A stretch of DNA of 64,000 bases, from contig NZ_JACMYO010000007.1 in assembly GCF_020889685.1 (NCBI RefSeq), forward strand, positions 1 through 64,000. The letters are read 5' to 3'. Under the pieces are notes generated by a model. The model was not told where the DNA came from, searched no databases, and worked only from the letters and a program-made list of their open reading frames with translations. This document shows positions 55,661 through 63,495 of the stretch, in pieces (the first letter of the stretch is position 1; the number at the start of each line of letters is the position of its first letter). A program made the position numbers and the translations under genes. Origin of the DNA: Bradyrhizobium oropedii (GTDB lineage: Bacteria > Pseudomonadota > Alphaproteobacteria > Rhizobiales > Xanthobacteraceae).

Positions 55661-56359
55661 ATGAGGCGCGCCGACCGGCTGTTTCAGATCATCCAGGTGC
55701 TCCGCCGCACCCGTAAGCCATTGACCGCAGATGCGATCGCGGCCGAGCTCGAGACCTCGAAGCGGACGATCTATCGCGACATCGCAAGCCTGATCGAGCA
55801 GCGGGTGCCGATTCGCGGCGAGGCCGGCATGGGCTACATCCTGGAGAAGGGTTTCGACCTGCCGCCCCTGATGCTGACACCCGATGAGATCGAGGCCTGC
55901 GTGCTCGGCGCGCAATGGGTGGTCGGTCACGCCGATCCGGCGCTGGCGCGCGCGGCCGAGGACCTGATGGCCAAGATCGCCGAGACCGTGCCCGATCGCC
56001 TGCGGCCGTTTGTGCTGGAGCCGGCGAGCCGCGCCCGCTCGGCCTGGAACCGGGAGCCGGACCGCATCGATATGGTCCGGACCCGCAGCCAGATCCACGA
56101 GGGCAAGAAGATCACGCTCAATTATCGCGACGAGCATGGCCGCGACTCAGAGCGCACCGTCTGGCCAATCGCGGTCGGCTATCACGAGGCGGTGCGGCTG
56201 CTCGCCGCCTGGTGCGAGCTGCGCAGGGATTTCCGCAGCTTCCGCACCGACCGCGTGGTCACGGCGGTCTATCACGACGAGAAATATCCGGAGCGGCGCG
56301 ACCTGCTCAGGGCACGCTGGCGGCGCAGCCTGGTCTGGGAAGCACCGAAGGACACCTGA
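55661..56359 (+). CDS. HTH/WYL domain transcriptional regulator (YafY family)
   Basis: A 232-residue regulator. N-terminal HTH_11 domain MRRADRLFQIIQVLRRTRK... has the recognition helix TSKRTIYRDIASL (residues 30-42). A WYL-like domain from about 140 has ITLNYRDEHGRDSERTVWPIAVGYHEAVRLLAAWCELRRDFRSFR. The ATG at 55661 is the family start. The next gene overlaps its stop (TGATG). Confidence 0.93.
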   Translation: MRRADRLFQIIQVLRRTRKPLTADAIAAELETSKRTIYRDIASLIEQRVPIRGEAGMGYILEKGFDLPPLMLTPDEIEACVLGAQWVVGHADPALARAAEDLMAKIAETVPDRLRPFVLEPASRARSAWNREPDRIDMVRTRSQIHEGKKITLNYRDEHGRDSERTVWPIAVGYHEAVRLLAAWCELRRDFRSFRTDRVVTAVYHDEKYPERRDLLRARWRRSLVWEAPKDT

Positions 56360-56694
56360 TGGCCGGCGACGCAATCGACATGGCCGGCGAAAGCCCCTGC
56401 CAATCCTGCGGTGCCTGCTGCAGTTATTCGGAGAACTGGCCGCGCTTCACGATCGAGGATGACGCGCAGCTCGATCTGATTCCGGCGCAATTCGTCAATG
56501 CGCGACAATCAGGCATGCGCTGCGAGGGCGACCGCTGCTCGGCGCTGTCGGGGAAGATCGGAGAGGCAACCCGCTGCGTGGTCTATGCGGTGCGGCCGGA
56601 TGTGTGCCGGACCTGCCAGCCGGGCGACGCAGAATGCGCGATGGCGCGGCGCCGCCACGGGCTGCCGCTGATTCCGAGCGCGCAGCCGAACTGA
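56359..56694 (+). CDS. YkgJ family cysteine cluster protein
   Basis: A 111-residue protein with the CxxCxxCC cluster (CQSCGACC, around residues 14-21) followed by CEGDRCSAL, CVVY and VCRTCQPGD. The pattern fits the zinc/iron-chelating CxxCxCC family. It is translationally coupled to the WYL regulator by a TGATG overlap. The role may be metal binding. The overlap suggests co-regulation. Confidence 0.92.
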   Translation: MAGDAIDMAGESPCQSCGACCSYSENWPRFTIEDDAQLDLIPAQFVNARQSGMRCEGDRCSALSGKIGEATRCVVYAVRPDVCRTCQPGDAECAMARRRHGLPLIPSAQPN

Positions 56695-56707
56695 GTGCGC
56701 GCCAGGC

Positions 56708-57115
56708 TTAGGCCGTCACAGTCACCGTCTCGCTGACGTCCTCGTCGTCGAGTTCGTCATCGACGACGGGCGCGAAGGTCGACAACGGTTTGGTCGACAG
56801 CGTGATCGGCTTGCGGCCGCCATGCGACACGGTCGCGACGCGGGCCGGCTCACGCGACAGCGCGTAGAGCGTCGACCCGACACGGCCGCCGAAATTCACC
56901 AGCTCCCACTCGCTGCAGCTCGACGCAATCGCCACCGCGAGTGCGTGCAGATGGCTGCGGCGATAGCAGAACAGCGCCAGCCTCGCCCTGTCATCGGGCG
57001 CGACATTGGCAACCAGCAGCGAAAGCCCGTTGGGATTGGCGCGGTACATCTGGCCGAGCAGGTCGTCCGCAACTGGGCAGGCATCGTTCTCGAAGGCGTC
57101 GCGGCTTGAAAACAT
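56708..57115 (-). CDS. Conserved hypothetical protein (135 aa)
   Basis: Starts at ATG 57115 behind GGGGG. N-terminal half is alpha-helical (LLGQMYRANPNGLSLLVANVAPDDRARLALFCYRRSHLHALAVAIA), the C-terminal part is acidic (DDELDDEDVSE). One Cys in SSCSEWELV. No signal peptide or membrane helix. I do not recognise a named family. Function unknown. Confidence 0.65.
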   Translation of the reverse strand: MFSSRDAFENDACPVADDLLGQMYRANPNGLSLLVANVAPDDRARLALFCYRRSHLHALAVAIASSCSEWELVNFGGRVGSTLYALSREPARVATVSHGGRKPITLSTKPLSTFAPVVDDELDDEDVSETVTVTA

Positions 57116-57284
57116 TTGCAAATCCCCCTCGATCGGGAAGATGCCGCGCAATCCTCTAACGAAAGGTTAACCACGGCCCCCGGTCGTCCCCGGAGAGGCT
57201 TGCCCGTTGCACGCGAATCACATCCGCCCCGCGCAAGCGGGTGGTCGGTTACTCGAAATGAAGGAAGAGCCGTCCGTCAGCCGC

Positions 57285-57677
57285 TCAGTTCGCGGCCATG
57301 TAGATCGACAGCGCGAATCCGGTGAGGTGGTGCAGCGCCTGGTCGACCCCGATCAGGGTCCAGAACCAGGGATGACCGGACTCCAGCGTCACGCCGAAAT
57401 GCGAGGCGCAGATGCCCTTGCAGCGATCGACGATGATGTGGATCACGAAGTCGATGAAGGCGACGTACCAGAACCGCGGCGCCACCACCAGGATCAGCGC
57501 CAGCGCGACCGCGAGATGGATCAGGCAATGCGCGAGCAGCGGCTTGGCCCAGCCGGTCTTCTGGTCCTTGCCGATCGCCATCCAGGCGTTCTGCAGCATG
57601 AAGTCGGCGATGATGTGCTTCGCCGTGAGAAGCAACATCCATCCCACCAGGGCACCAACCGACACCGACGATGACAT
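57285..57677 (-). CDS. DUF3307 domain-containing membrane protein
   Basis: A 130-residue inner-membrane protein with about four helices. The start of the domain is LTAKHIIADFMLQNAWMAIGKDQKTGWAKPLLAHCLIHL, the DUF3307 hallmark with its His residues; IDFVIHIIVDRCKG follows. The His/Asp motifs suggest a metal- or phosphoryl-handling site, but the function is unknown. Confidence 0.88.
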   Translation of the reverse strand: MSSSVSVGALVGWMLLLTAKHIIADFMLQNAWMAIGKDQKTGWAKPLLAHCLIHLAVALALILVVAPRFWYVAFIDFVIHIIVDRCKGICASHFGVTLESGHPWFWTLIGVDQALHHLTGFALSIYMAAN

Positions 57678-57712
57678 GGCAGGAAACAACAAGCTGACGC
57701 CCTTTTACTTCG

Positions 57713-58048
57713 GTGAATGTGATTGCAAGAAATCCGGGTCAGGCCGTCAGCACAATTCCGCAAAACCAAGCGTGTCTCATTTATGACATCTCCGGCGGCG
57801 GAATGCACCTGCGGCTCTCTCGAAAATCACATCTGGGTTGGGGCGTCGATAGTGGCGATGGTCATGTGGCATCGCGGCGCAGACCAACCGAGATTGAGGT
57901 TACGGCCGGCGGGCCGGTTTGCATTCCCTCCGGGGAGGTATATCGTCGGCAGCATAGAAAATTTTCTTTCTTTTATAGTCATTTACGGATTCACCGGGCA
58001 GCGCGGCGCCGATTGGATTGCGGGCGGCGGGCCGTCCCGGACGGGTGA
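57713..58048 (+). pseudogene. PilZ-like fragment, possibly degenerate
   Basis: GTG at 57713 opens a frame whose first 35 residues (VIARNPGQAVSTIP, then CLIYDISGGGMHLRL) resemble the second half of a PilZ c-di-GMP-binding domain (DxSxxG). The rest is arginine/serine-rich and does not look like a PilZ strand region. The N-terminal RxxxR is missing. It may be a remnant; a chance resemblance is possible. Apart from this the 57678-58066 gap holds no gene I can see. Confidence 0.3.
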
Positions 58049-58066
58049 TGAGCCAGGTGATAAGCC

Positions 58067-59467
58067 ATGAGCGCCGAAGCCCCCGCGCCTTCGCCGATGC
58101 CGCCACGGCCACGCCCACCGGTCGCCAAGAGCAACCGTGCGCAGATCATCATCTTCACCCTGCTGACGCTGCTCTTGAGCGCGATCACCGTGGTCGGCGG
58201 CCGCCTCTGGCTGCGCGATTCGGAAACGCTGGTGTTCGCGGTCGGCGATGCCAATGGCCCGGAGGCCAGGTTCGCCGCCAAGCTCGCGGCCGTGCTGAAG
58301 GCCAATTCGTCGCGGCTGCGGCTGAAGATCGCGCCGAACCCCGACAACGCCAAGGCGCTGGCGCAGTTCGATCGCCGCGACGCGACGCTTGCCATCCTGC
58401 GCACCGATGCAAAGGTGCCGCCGCGCGCCCGCGCCGTCGCGATCCTCGAGCATGATGTGGTGCTGGTGCTCAGCCCCGGCGGCAAGAAGATCAAGTCGCT
58501 GGCGGAGCTCAAGAAGAAGCGGATCGCGGTGATCGGCGACGGCGAGAACAGCGTGAATTTCGTCCGCGGCGCGCTGGAGATTTCCGACAGCCCGGATGCG
58601 GCGCAGCGAGTGCAGCAGGCGCCGCCGAACACGCCGTTCGACAAACTGTTCGCTTCGGGTTTTGGCGCCGTGGTTGCGATCGAGCATGCCTCGAAGATCG
58701 TCAAGGACAAGGCCTACGAGCAATATGCCAAGCGCTCCGGCGGCTTCACTTTGAATGCGATCGACGCGGCCAAGGCGCTGGCGCGCAAATACCCGGCAAT
58801 ATCGGAGGAAACCGTCTCGACCGGCATGCTGTCATCCGCGCCGGCGATTCCCGACGACGAGGTCGACACCATCGGGCTGGAATGGCTGCTGGTGGCGCAA
58901 TCCTCGATGTCCACGACGACGGCCGCCGAGCTCGCGCGCATCGTCTACGAGAACAAGTCCGAGCTCGTGCTCGACGACGGCTTCGCCTCCAAGATCGAGC
59001 CCGCGGCGACCGACAAGGACGCCTTCATCGTCGCGCATCAGGGCGCGGCCGAATACATCAACGACGACACCAAGTCGTTCATGGATCGCTACAGCGACGT
59101 GATGTATCTCGCCGCGGCCGCGCTCAGCATCATCGGCTCGATCTTCGCCGCGATTTACACCAAGATCACCCGCGTCGCGCCGGAGAAGGCCAGCGAACTG
59201 GCGGGCCGGATCCTCGACATCGGCGAGCGCGTCGCGCATACCACCTGCGCCGACGACCTCGACGCATTGCAGGACGAGCTCGAGGCGATCCTGCGCGGCG
59301 CGGTGATCGGCCTGCGCGACGGCACTGTTTCCGGCGACGGGATGGACACATTCAAGCTCGGCTACGAGCTGGTCCGCGACGAGATCGCGCTGCGCCGCGA
59401 TCACCTCAAGCGCCACCCGCCGGCAGCGGACGAGAATCTCGTGGTGGTGAAGACCGCGAACGGGTGA
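58067..59467 (+). CDS. TAXI family TRAP-type solute-binding protein, membrane-anchored
   Basis: A 466-residue protein. A proline-rich cytoplasmic N-terminus (residues 1-23) is followed by a membrane helix (24-46), a periplasmic TAXI/NMT1-like binding domain (50-330; LVFAVGDANGPEARF, then LAELKKKRIAVIGDGENSVN), a second membrane helix (about 345-367) and a roughly 95-residue cytoplasmic helical domain. No permease gene is adjacent. The double-anchored layout suggests a sensor or signalling role rather than simple delivery. Confidence 0.85.
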   Translation: MSAEAPAPSPMPPRPRPPVAKSNRAQIIIFTLLTLLLSAITVVGGRLWLRDSETLVFAVGDANGPEARFAAKLAAVLKANSSRLRLKIAPNPDNAKALAQFDRRDATLAILRTDAKVPPRARAVAILEHDVVLVLSPGGKKIKSLAELKKKRIAVIGDGENSVNFVRGALEISDSPDAAQRVQQAPPNTPFDKLFASGFGAVVAIEHASKIVKDKAYEQYAKRSGGFTLNAIDAAKALARKYPAISEETVSTGMLSSAPAIPDDEVDTIGLEWLLVAQSSMSTTTAAELARIVYENKSELVLDDGFASKIEPAATDKDAFIVAHQGAAEYINDDTKSFMDRYSDVMYLAAAALSIIGSIFAAIYTKITRVAPEKASELAGRILDIGERVAHTTCADDLDALQDELEAILRGAVIGLRDGTVSGDGMDTFKLGYELVRDEIALRRDHLKRHPPAADENLVVVKTANG

Positions 59468-59499
59468 GGCTTGCCGTTGGTTGCGCCACATACACAACT

Positions 59500-59620
59500 G
59501 TCGTCCCTGCGAAAGCAGGGACCCATACGCCGCGGCGGATGTTGTGAACGGGAATCGTCGTTCCGGCGTCGTTCAACGATAACTATTTGTGGTTATGGGT
59601 CCTTGCTTTCGCAGGGACGG
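59500..59620. repeat. Dispersed repeat (GTCGTCCCTGCGAAAGCAGGGAC family), copy 3
   Basis: GTCGTCCCTGCGAAAGCAGG and CCTTGCTTTCGCAGGGACGG at its edges, CCATACGCCGCGG and GGTTATGGGTCC inside. Third copy, after 19358-19488 and 46107-46231. Confidence 0.85.
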
Positions 59621-59954
59621 CACCGAATGTGTGGCACGGCCAGTGAGCCATACGTTCGCATTCTCGCGACATGATTCGCCCGAGCTTTGCATCTCGACCG
59701 CCCTCCTCACACAGAGGGCGCAGGGAAAGGCGGGTGCCGATCGCACCCATGGAGCTCCGCTCGGCGCCGGCCAGATTCAAAAAGCACGCTGCCCCTGCGC
59801 AACGATGGTCATGGCGGATGTCTTACAATAGGAACCATTGGAACGGATCGGTCCGGCCTGATTTGATTCTCCATATCCTATTCCGTGGGACGCCTTCGGA
59901 GCGTTGCCTACCCACTGCGGACCTGCCCGACCGATCGGGCGAAAGGTGCGCAGC
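59621..59954. other. Region upstream of Crp/Fnr gene, no gene recognised
   Basis: About 330 bp. Open frames are arginine/serine-rich and not protein-like. Two GGAAC boxes (59832, 59842) are present, but neither has a GTT at the right spacing for an EcfG promoter. Presumably carries the Crp/Fnr promoter. Confidence 0.5.
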
Positions 59955-60638
59955 ATGGACAATCCGCTTCGCAACGAACTCCTGGCACTTCTCCCTCCTC
60001 GGGACTTGCAATCGATGACCGCGAAGTTGCATGTCGTGGAGTTCGCTCAGGGCAAAGTCATCCAGAACGAGCACGAGGAAGTCAGGGACACTTACTTCCC
60101 GCTATCGGGCATGCTCTCGCTCCTGGTTGTCCTGAGTGACGGGCGGATGGCTGAGACCTCCGTCGTCGGGAGGGAAGGCTTGATCGGTGCCCGCGCCGGC
60201 CTTGGCTCACAAATGTCGCTGGTCCGGGTCGTCGCGCAGTTGCCCGTGCGAGCCTTGAGGATTTCGATGAAAGACTTCCGGGAGGTCCTGGCAAGCAGTG
60301 CCGTGCTGGCGGAATTATGCCTCAAGAATGCTGACGTATTGCTCGATCAGGCCCGGATCACTGCCGCCTGCAACTCGCTTCACCTCGTCGAGGAGCGCTT
60401 CTGTCGCTGGTTGCTCCATACTGCTGACCGGGCAGAGAGCGACCAATTCGATCTCAAACAGGAATTGCTCTCCCAGATGCTCGGGGTGCGCCGCACCACG
60501 ATCACGGATACCGCCAAAACCCTTCAAAAGAAGGGAACGATCACTTATTCGCGCGGGAAAATGCAAATACTCAATCGCCTCGCCCTGCAGCGTCATTCGT
60601 GCGAGTGTTACGAGTTGCTGAAGCGAACCAGCTCCTAA
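59955..60638 (+). CDS. Crp/Fnr family transcriptional regulator
   Basis: A 227-residue regulator. N-terminal cupin-like cNMP-binding domain (LHVVEFAQGKVIQNEHEEVRDTYFPLSGMLSLL, then TSVVGREGLIGARAG) lacks an obvious cAMP-binding RxS motif. C-terminal HTH has LLSQMLGVRRTTITDTAKTLQKKGTITYSRGKMQIL. Cysteines near residues 133, 147, 160 and 217-219 do not form an FNR Fe-S pattern. The ATG at 59955 is the family start. It precedes the island of small genes. Ligand unknown. Confidence 0.92.
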   Translation: MDNPLRNELLALLPPRDLQSMTAKLHVVEFAQGKVIQNEHEEVRDTYFPLSGMLSLLVVLSDGRMAETSVVGREGLIGARAGLGSQMSLVRVVAQLPVRALRISMKDFREVLASSAVLAELCLKNADVLLDQARITAACNSLHLVEERFCRWLLHTADRAESDQFDLKQELLSQMLGVRRTTITDTAKTLQKKGTITYSRGKMQILNRLALQRHSCECYELLKRTSS

Positions 60639-60751
60639 TTCTTTATCGCTGTCCGCGAAGAATTAAGTCGACAACCCGACATAAGAGGAATCTACTTCCC
60701 CCATCACTGCCCCGCCATCGGCATCTATCAGTGATGAGAACGCCAGTTGCG

Positions 60752-60771
60752 CTCCCGCCCGGCAAGGGGAG
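60752..60771 (+). promoter_or_regulatory. Hairpin containing the ribosome binding site of small gene 1
   Basis: CTCCC (60752-60756) can pair with GGGAG (60767-60771) of the ribosome binding site, leaving a 10-nt loop. The same layout precedes the paralogue at 61634. Possible translational control. Confidence 0.4.
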
Positions 60772-60778
60772 TTGCGCC

Positions 60779-60979
60779 ATGACAGAGCGGCGTCGTTTCA
60801 AGCAAATACTAACTCTTCAAGAGCGGCTGACCTCCTACGCACAGGAAGCGCGCGAGGATGCTGCCCTCTTGCCCCCTTGCGCCGAGAAAGAGGACCTGCT
60901 CCGCAGGGCGCGGCAGGCCGATACGGCATCGCATCTGGACGAGTGGATCTCCTCGCCCGGACTGCAGCCGCCGAGATAG
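60779..60979 (+). CDS. Small protein, paralogue family member 1 (66 aa)
   Basis: ATG at 60779 behind AAGGGGAG. It starts MTERRRFKQILTLQERL and has ARQADTASHLDEWISSPGLQPP at the end. It is clearly related to the proteins at 61634 and 63292: shared basic start, LxLxxRL, central RxxAxxLP, E+ExLLxxARQ and terminal H-xxxW-xSPGL-xxP. All helix, no membrane segment or signal peptide. Function unknown. Confidence 0.85.
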   Translation: MTERRRFKQILTLQERLTSYAQEAREDAALLPPCAEKEDLLRRARQADTASHLDEWISSPGLQPPR

Positions 60980-60981
60980 TC

Positions 60982-61182
60982 ATGTACGAGAAAAGACCTG
61001 CCAACTTCGCGGTTTCGGGCGCCGGCCTTTCCTCAACATCTGTCATCGTTCTCGATCTGACAGACGAGGAAACTGCACTCGACATCGGTCGACGGATTGC
61101 CGCGCTAACCGGACGCACGCTGACAGTCAGGAATGAGGAGGGACTGCCTCTCGCAACCTTCGAGGGCGCGAGAAAAAATTAG
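60982..61182 (+). CDS. Small hypothetical protein (66 aa)
   Basis: ATG at 60982, two bases after the preceding stop. Reads MYEKRPANFAVSG, then VIVLDLTDEETALDIGRRIAALTGRTLTVRNEEG: a compact alpha/beta pattern with a strand, helix and strand. Probably cotranscribed with the preceding small gene. Family not recognised. Confidence 0.7.
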   Translation: MYEKRPANFAVSGAGLSSTSVIVLDLTDEETALDIGRRIAALTGRTLTVRNEEGLPLATFEGARKN

Positions 61183-61213
61183 GAACCTCCTTTGGTTCCG
61201 CACATTTCTCATT

Positions 61214-61453
61214 ATGCCACGATTTTATTTCGACTTCCTCGACGATGGCGGGACCTCGGTCGATGAGACCGGCGCGGAATTTCCGAGCCGGGAAGCAGCG
61301 AAGCGAGAGGCGTTGGAAACGCTTGGGGTGATTGCTCGCGATCTCGGTCATCGGCACTTGCAAGGCCACGTCGCAATCCACGTCCGAGACGACGGCGATC
61401 CGCCGTTTCTCGAAGTTGCGGTTACGTTGGAAGTCAAACCTGTCAGCAAATAA
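61214..61453 (+). CDS. DUF6894 family small protein
   Basis: A 79-residue protein starting MPRFYFDFLDDGGTSVDETG and containing EAAKREALETLG, the N-terminal hallmark of DUF6894. Family members are common in rhizobia and of unknown function. The gap to the preceding gene holds a small GGAACC/GGTTCC hairpin (61182-61199). Confidence 0.8.
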   Translation: MPRFYFDFLDDGGTSVDETGAEFPSREAAKREALETLGVIARDLGHRHLQGHVAIHVRDDGDPPFLEVAVTLEVKPVSK

Positions 61454-61602
61454 GGCGCGACACCTGGATACGCGCCGCCATCGATCTCACGGACTTGTGA
61501 GTCCGGTTTCCGACTTATAGCAACCTTTCCTGAACCGAACCGTTTGCACACATCACCGGCCGAGGCGTAGCCCGTAGGCGTCGGTGGCTGAGAGACTGTC
61601 GT

Positions 61603-61627
61603 GCTCCCGCCTGCAAAACAAGGGAGC
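61603..61627 (+). promoter_or_regulatory. Hairpin containing the ribosome binding site of small gene 2
   Basis: GCTCCC (61603-61608) pairs with GGGAGC (61622-61627) of the ribosome binding site, 13-nt loop. Parallel to 60752-60771. Confidence 0.4.
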
Positions 61628-61633
61628 AGCGCC

Positions 61634-61837
61634 ATGACCAAACGGCGTCGTCGCGTGCCTCAAACCCAATCGTTGGAACTGCGGCTCACCCAAGAGGCAT
61701 ACGATCTGCGTGAGACGGCGAAAGCCCTCCCTCTCGGCCGCGAGCGCGAGTCGCTGCTTCGCAAGGCTCGGCAGGACGAGACAGCCGCCCATCTGACCGA
61801 GTGGCTGACTTCGCCCGGCCTGAGGTCACCGAGCTGA
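61634..61837 (+). CDS. Small protein, paralogue family member 2 (67 aa)
   Basis: ATG at 61634 behind AAGGGAG. It begins MTKRRRRVPQTQSLELRL and ends with LLRKARQDETAAHLTEWLTSPGL-type sequence. Same family as 60779 and 63292. The leader (AAGGGAGCAGCGCCATGAC) also resembles that of member 1, so duplication included the ribosome binding site. Function unknown. Confidence 0.85.
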   Translation: MTKRRRRVPQTQSLELRLTQEAYDLRETAKALPLGRERESLLRKARQDETAAHLTEWLTSPGLRSPS

Positions 61838-62255
61838 GACCCCGCTGGGTTCTGCTTGGAGCAGTGTAGCAGCAGTGAAGAGGGCATCGGCATGCTTTTC
61901 TTTTTCTGGCGCCTAGCAGGCCTGCCGACCCTGCCGACTTAGTCCGTACGGTGCGGCCTATCGCGATGCACACGACAGCGGATGACCGGCTACCGGTGCG
62001 GCTCGCGCCTTTCCTGGTTTGAATATCCTCAACAAGAAGGCCGCTGACTGTGAGATCAACGGCCTACTGGGTTTCAAACAATACGAAATGAAACAGCTTC
62101 GCCCTCCTCCCCAGCGCTCGAAATCATCGGGGAGAATTCATGTTCGGGAAATCACCTATGTGAATCGACGTAGCCTATCCTTGCGGCCGAATGTCCTGAC
62201 TGCGACCGCGTCGGGGCGCCGGCGTCATTCCGTCGCTTCGAGGCGCAGAAGGAAC
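61838..62255. other. Intergenic region with no gene recognised
   Basis: About 420 bp. The longest plausible starts give peptides of fewer than 20 residues (for example an ATG at 61891). An open frame from 62019 joins the next gene but its first 79 residues are low-complexity and basic, so I start the next gene at 62256. No clear repeat. Confidence 0.5.
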
Positions 62256-62546
62256 ATGCGTTTTTACCACCAGTTGATTCCCCATCTGGCCGGGAGCGCT
62301 ACGGTGGTCAAAACGCTGATTTTGGCAAAGGACCTGGAGTTGACTGCCCTGCAGGAAATTCGAGCCTTTCCCGGCGCTAAATATGTGGTCTCGGTTCATC
62401 TCGAACATGCCGGCGTCACATGGACGCTCGTCGTAAGCGCGAGGGAAGGTGCCGATCTCGATCGTATCCATTATGCCGTGCGGACGACTGAAGAGCGCCT
62501 GAAACATCGATACAAGCTGCGACATGATCCGGGGCCTTCGCAATAG
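62256..62546 (+). CDS. Small hypothetical protein (96 aa)
   Basis: ATG at 62256, just behind AAGGA. Reads MRFYHQLIPHLAGSATVVKTLILAKDLEL, then ALQEIRAFPGAKYVVSVHLEHAGVTWTLVVSAREG: an alpha/beta pattern with strands alternating with helices. The C-terminus is basic. No family recognised. An in-frame extension to 62019 is open but unlike a protein. Confidence 0.6.
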   Translation: MRFYHQLIPHLAGSATVVKTLILAKDLELTALQEIRAFPGAKYVVSVHLEHAGVTWTLVVSAREGADLDRIHYAVRTTEERLKHRYKLRHDPGPSQ

Positions 62547-62683
62547 ATCCTCTTGGAACGAACCGCACCCCGCAGAGTCGAATCAAAACCTCCCGGCTCC
62601 TCAGCACGAAGCACCTCCGGAGGAATGCCCGGTGCTGCGGCGTACCTCGCGGCGCCGAGCAGCCTTTCGGAAGGCGCCGACCG

Positions 62684-62887
62684 ATGACGAGTTTGAAAAT
62701 GCCAGTCGACGAGATCGAGTATCAAGGGCATCGACTAGTCATCGTCGAACAACGAGGCGGCGGCTATTTGGTTGAAATCACACCCCTTGCCGGCGGCCCA
62801 ACGATTAGAACGCAGACCTTCCAAAGCACTCAAGAGGCGATCGCCAGGGCCAAGGCGACTGTGGCGAAACATCCCGGCAAGCGATGA
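62684..62887 (+). CDS. Small hypothetical protein (67 aa)
   Basis: ATG at 62684 (alternative at 62699). Contains IEYQGHRLVIVEQRGGGYLVEITPLAGG and TFQSTQEAIARAKATVAKH: a beta-hairpin followed by a helix, which resembles small DUF-type proteins in rhizobia. Ribosome binding site weak. Function unknown. Confidence 0.65.
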   Translation: MTSLKMPVDEIEYQGHRLVIVEQRGGGYLVEITPLAGGPTIRTQTFQSTQEAIARAKATVAKHPGKR

Positions 62888-62921
62888 GCATCCCGACCCG
62901 GCGCGGTGGCATGAGGCGGCC

Positions 62922-63053
62922 TTACTGTTTCCATGGCGGGCCGTCCTCCTGCTCCAGGGCTTCGGCCAGCTTCAGCCAATCGGCGGCGAGGTCCAACCAT
63001 GTTGCTGCATCGAATTCGCTCCGTGCCTTATCCGCACCGTGCCTTGTCCGCAT
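62922..63053 (-). CDS. Small hypothetical protein or fragment related to the 63826 gene
   Basis: Minus-strand frame ending at 62922. Its last 30 residues contain ATWLDLAADWLKLAEALEQED, similar to EAWLRAAAEWSKLAQEAEQR of the gene at 63826. The start is uncertain (63053 chosen; a longer frame runs to 63182 but looks non-coding). Could be a truncated copy. Confidence 0.4.
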   Translation of the reverse strand: MRTRHGADKARSEFDAATWLDLAADWLKLAEALEQEDGPPWKQ

Positions 63054-63216
63054 TCGTGCGGCACCGCTCCGTTCTCTCGCGGCATTCATCCGCCAGGGTC
63101 GATCCACGCATCTGAAAGAAAGGGCTGTTCGCCAAACTCGCAGCGCGTCACCGCGCGCTGGCCGATGAGGTCGAGCGGGCACTGGGCGCCGCCGCCAAGC
63201 CCGATTCGCAATCCCA

Positions 63217-63241
63217 GGAACCCGGCCGATCCCGCGGCGTT
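63217..63241 (+). promoter_or_regulatory. EcfG-type general stress promoter candidate
   Basis: GGAAC (63217-63221) and GTT (63239-63241, preceded by C) with a 17-bp spacer match the alphaproteobacterial sigma-EcfG consensus. It lies about 50 bp upstream of small gene 3. Confidence 0.55.
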
Positions 63242-63291
63242 ATGACTCCCGTTTTTAGGTCAGTCATTTTGCGTTGTGGGAAAGAGCAGAG

Positions 63292-63495
63292 ATGAAGCAG
63301 CAACGACGGCGCGTTAAGCAGGTTTTGTCCCTTGAAGAGAGATTGAATCTCGAAGCGCAACAGCTGAGGCAGCGCGCCAACGAGCTGCCTCCGGGGATCG
63401 AGAAAGAGGCTGTATTGGAGCAAGCCCGGCAACACGATGCCGCTGCTCACATGACTGCATGGCTGGCTTCTCCCGGGCTCTCGCTACCCGAATAG
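63292..63495 (+). CDS. Small protein, paralogue family member 3 (67 aa)
   Basis: ATG at 63292. MKQQRRRVKQVLSLEERL, central LRQRANELPPG, then EKEAVLEQARQHDAAAHMTAWL and SPGLSLPE: third member of the family at 60779 and 61634. Preceded by the EcfG-like promoter, which suggests a general-stress role for this copy. Function unknown. Confidence 0.85.
   Translation: MKQQRRRVKQVLSLEERLNLEAQQLRQRANELPPGIEKEAVLEQARQHDAAAHMTAWLASPGLSLPE

Noticed and set aside
62555-62579. Second EcfG-like promoter (GGAAC-N17-GTC) upstream of 62684
   Set aside because: The -10 element is GTC rather than GTT and the distance to the gene is over 100 bp; support too weak.
63119-63250. Plus-strand fragment reading KGLFAKLAARHRALADEVE
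   Set aside because: Protein-like, but a stop codon lies just before it and there is no start; it may be a remnant, but I cannot support a gene.
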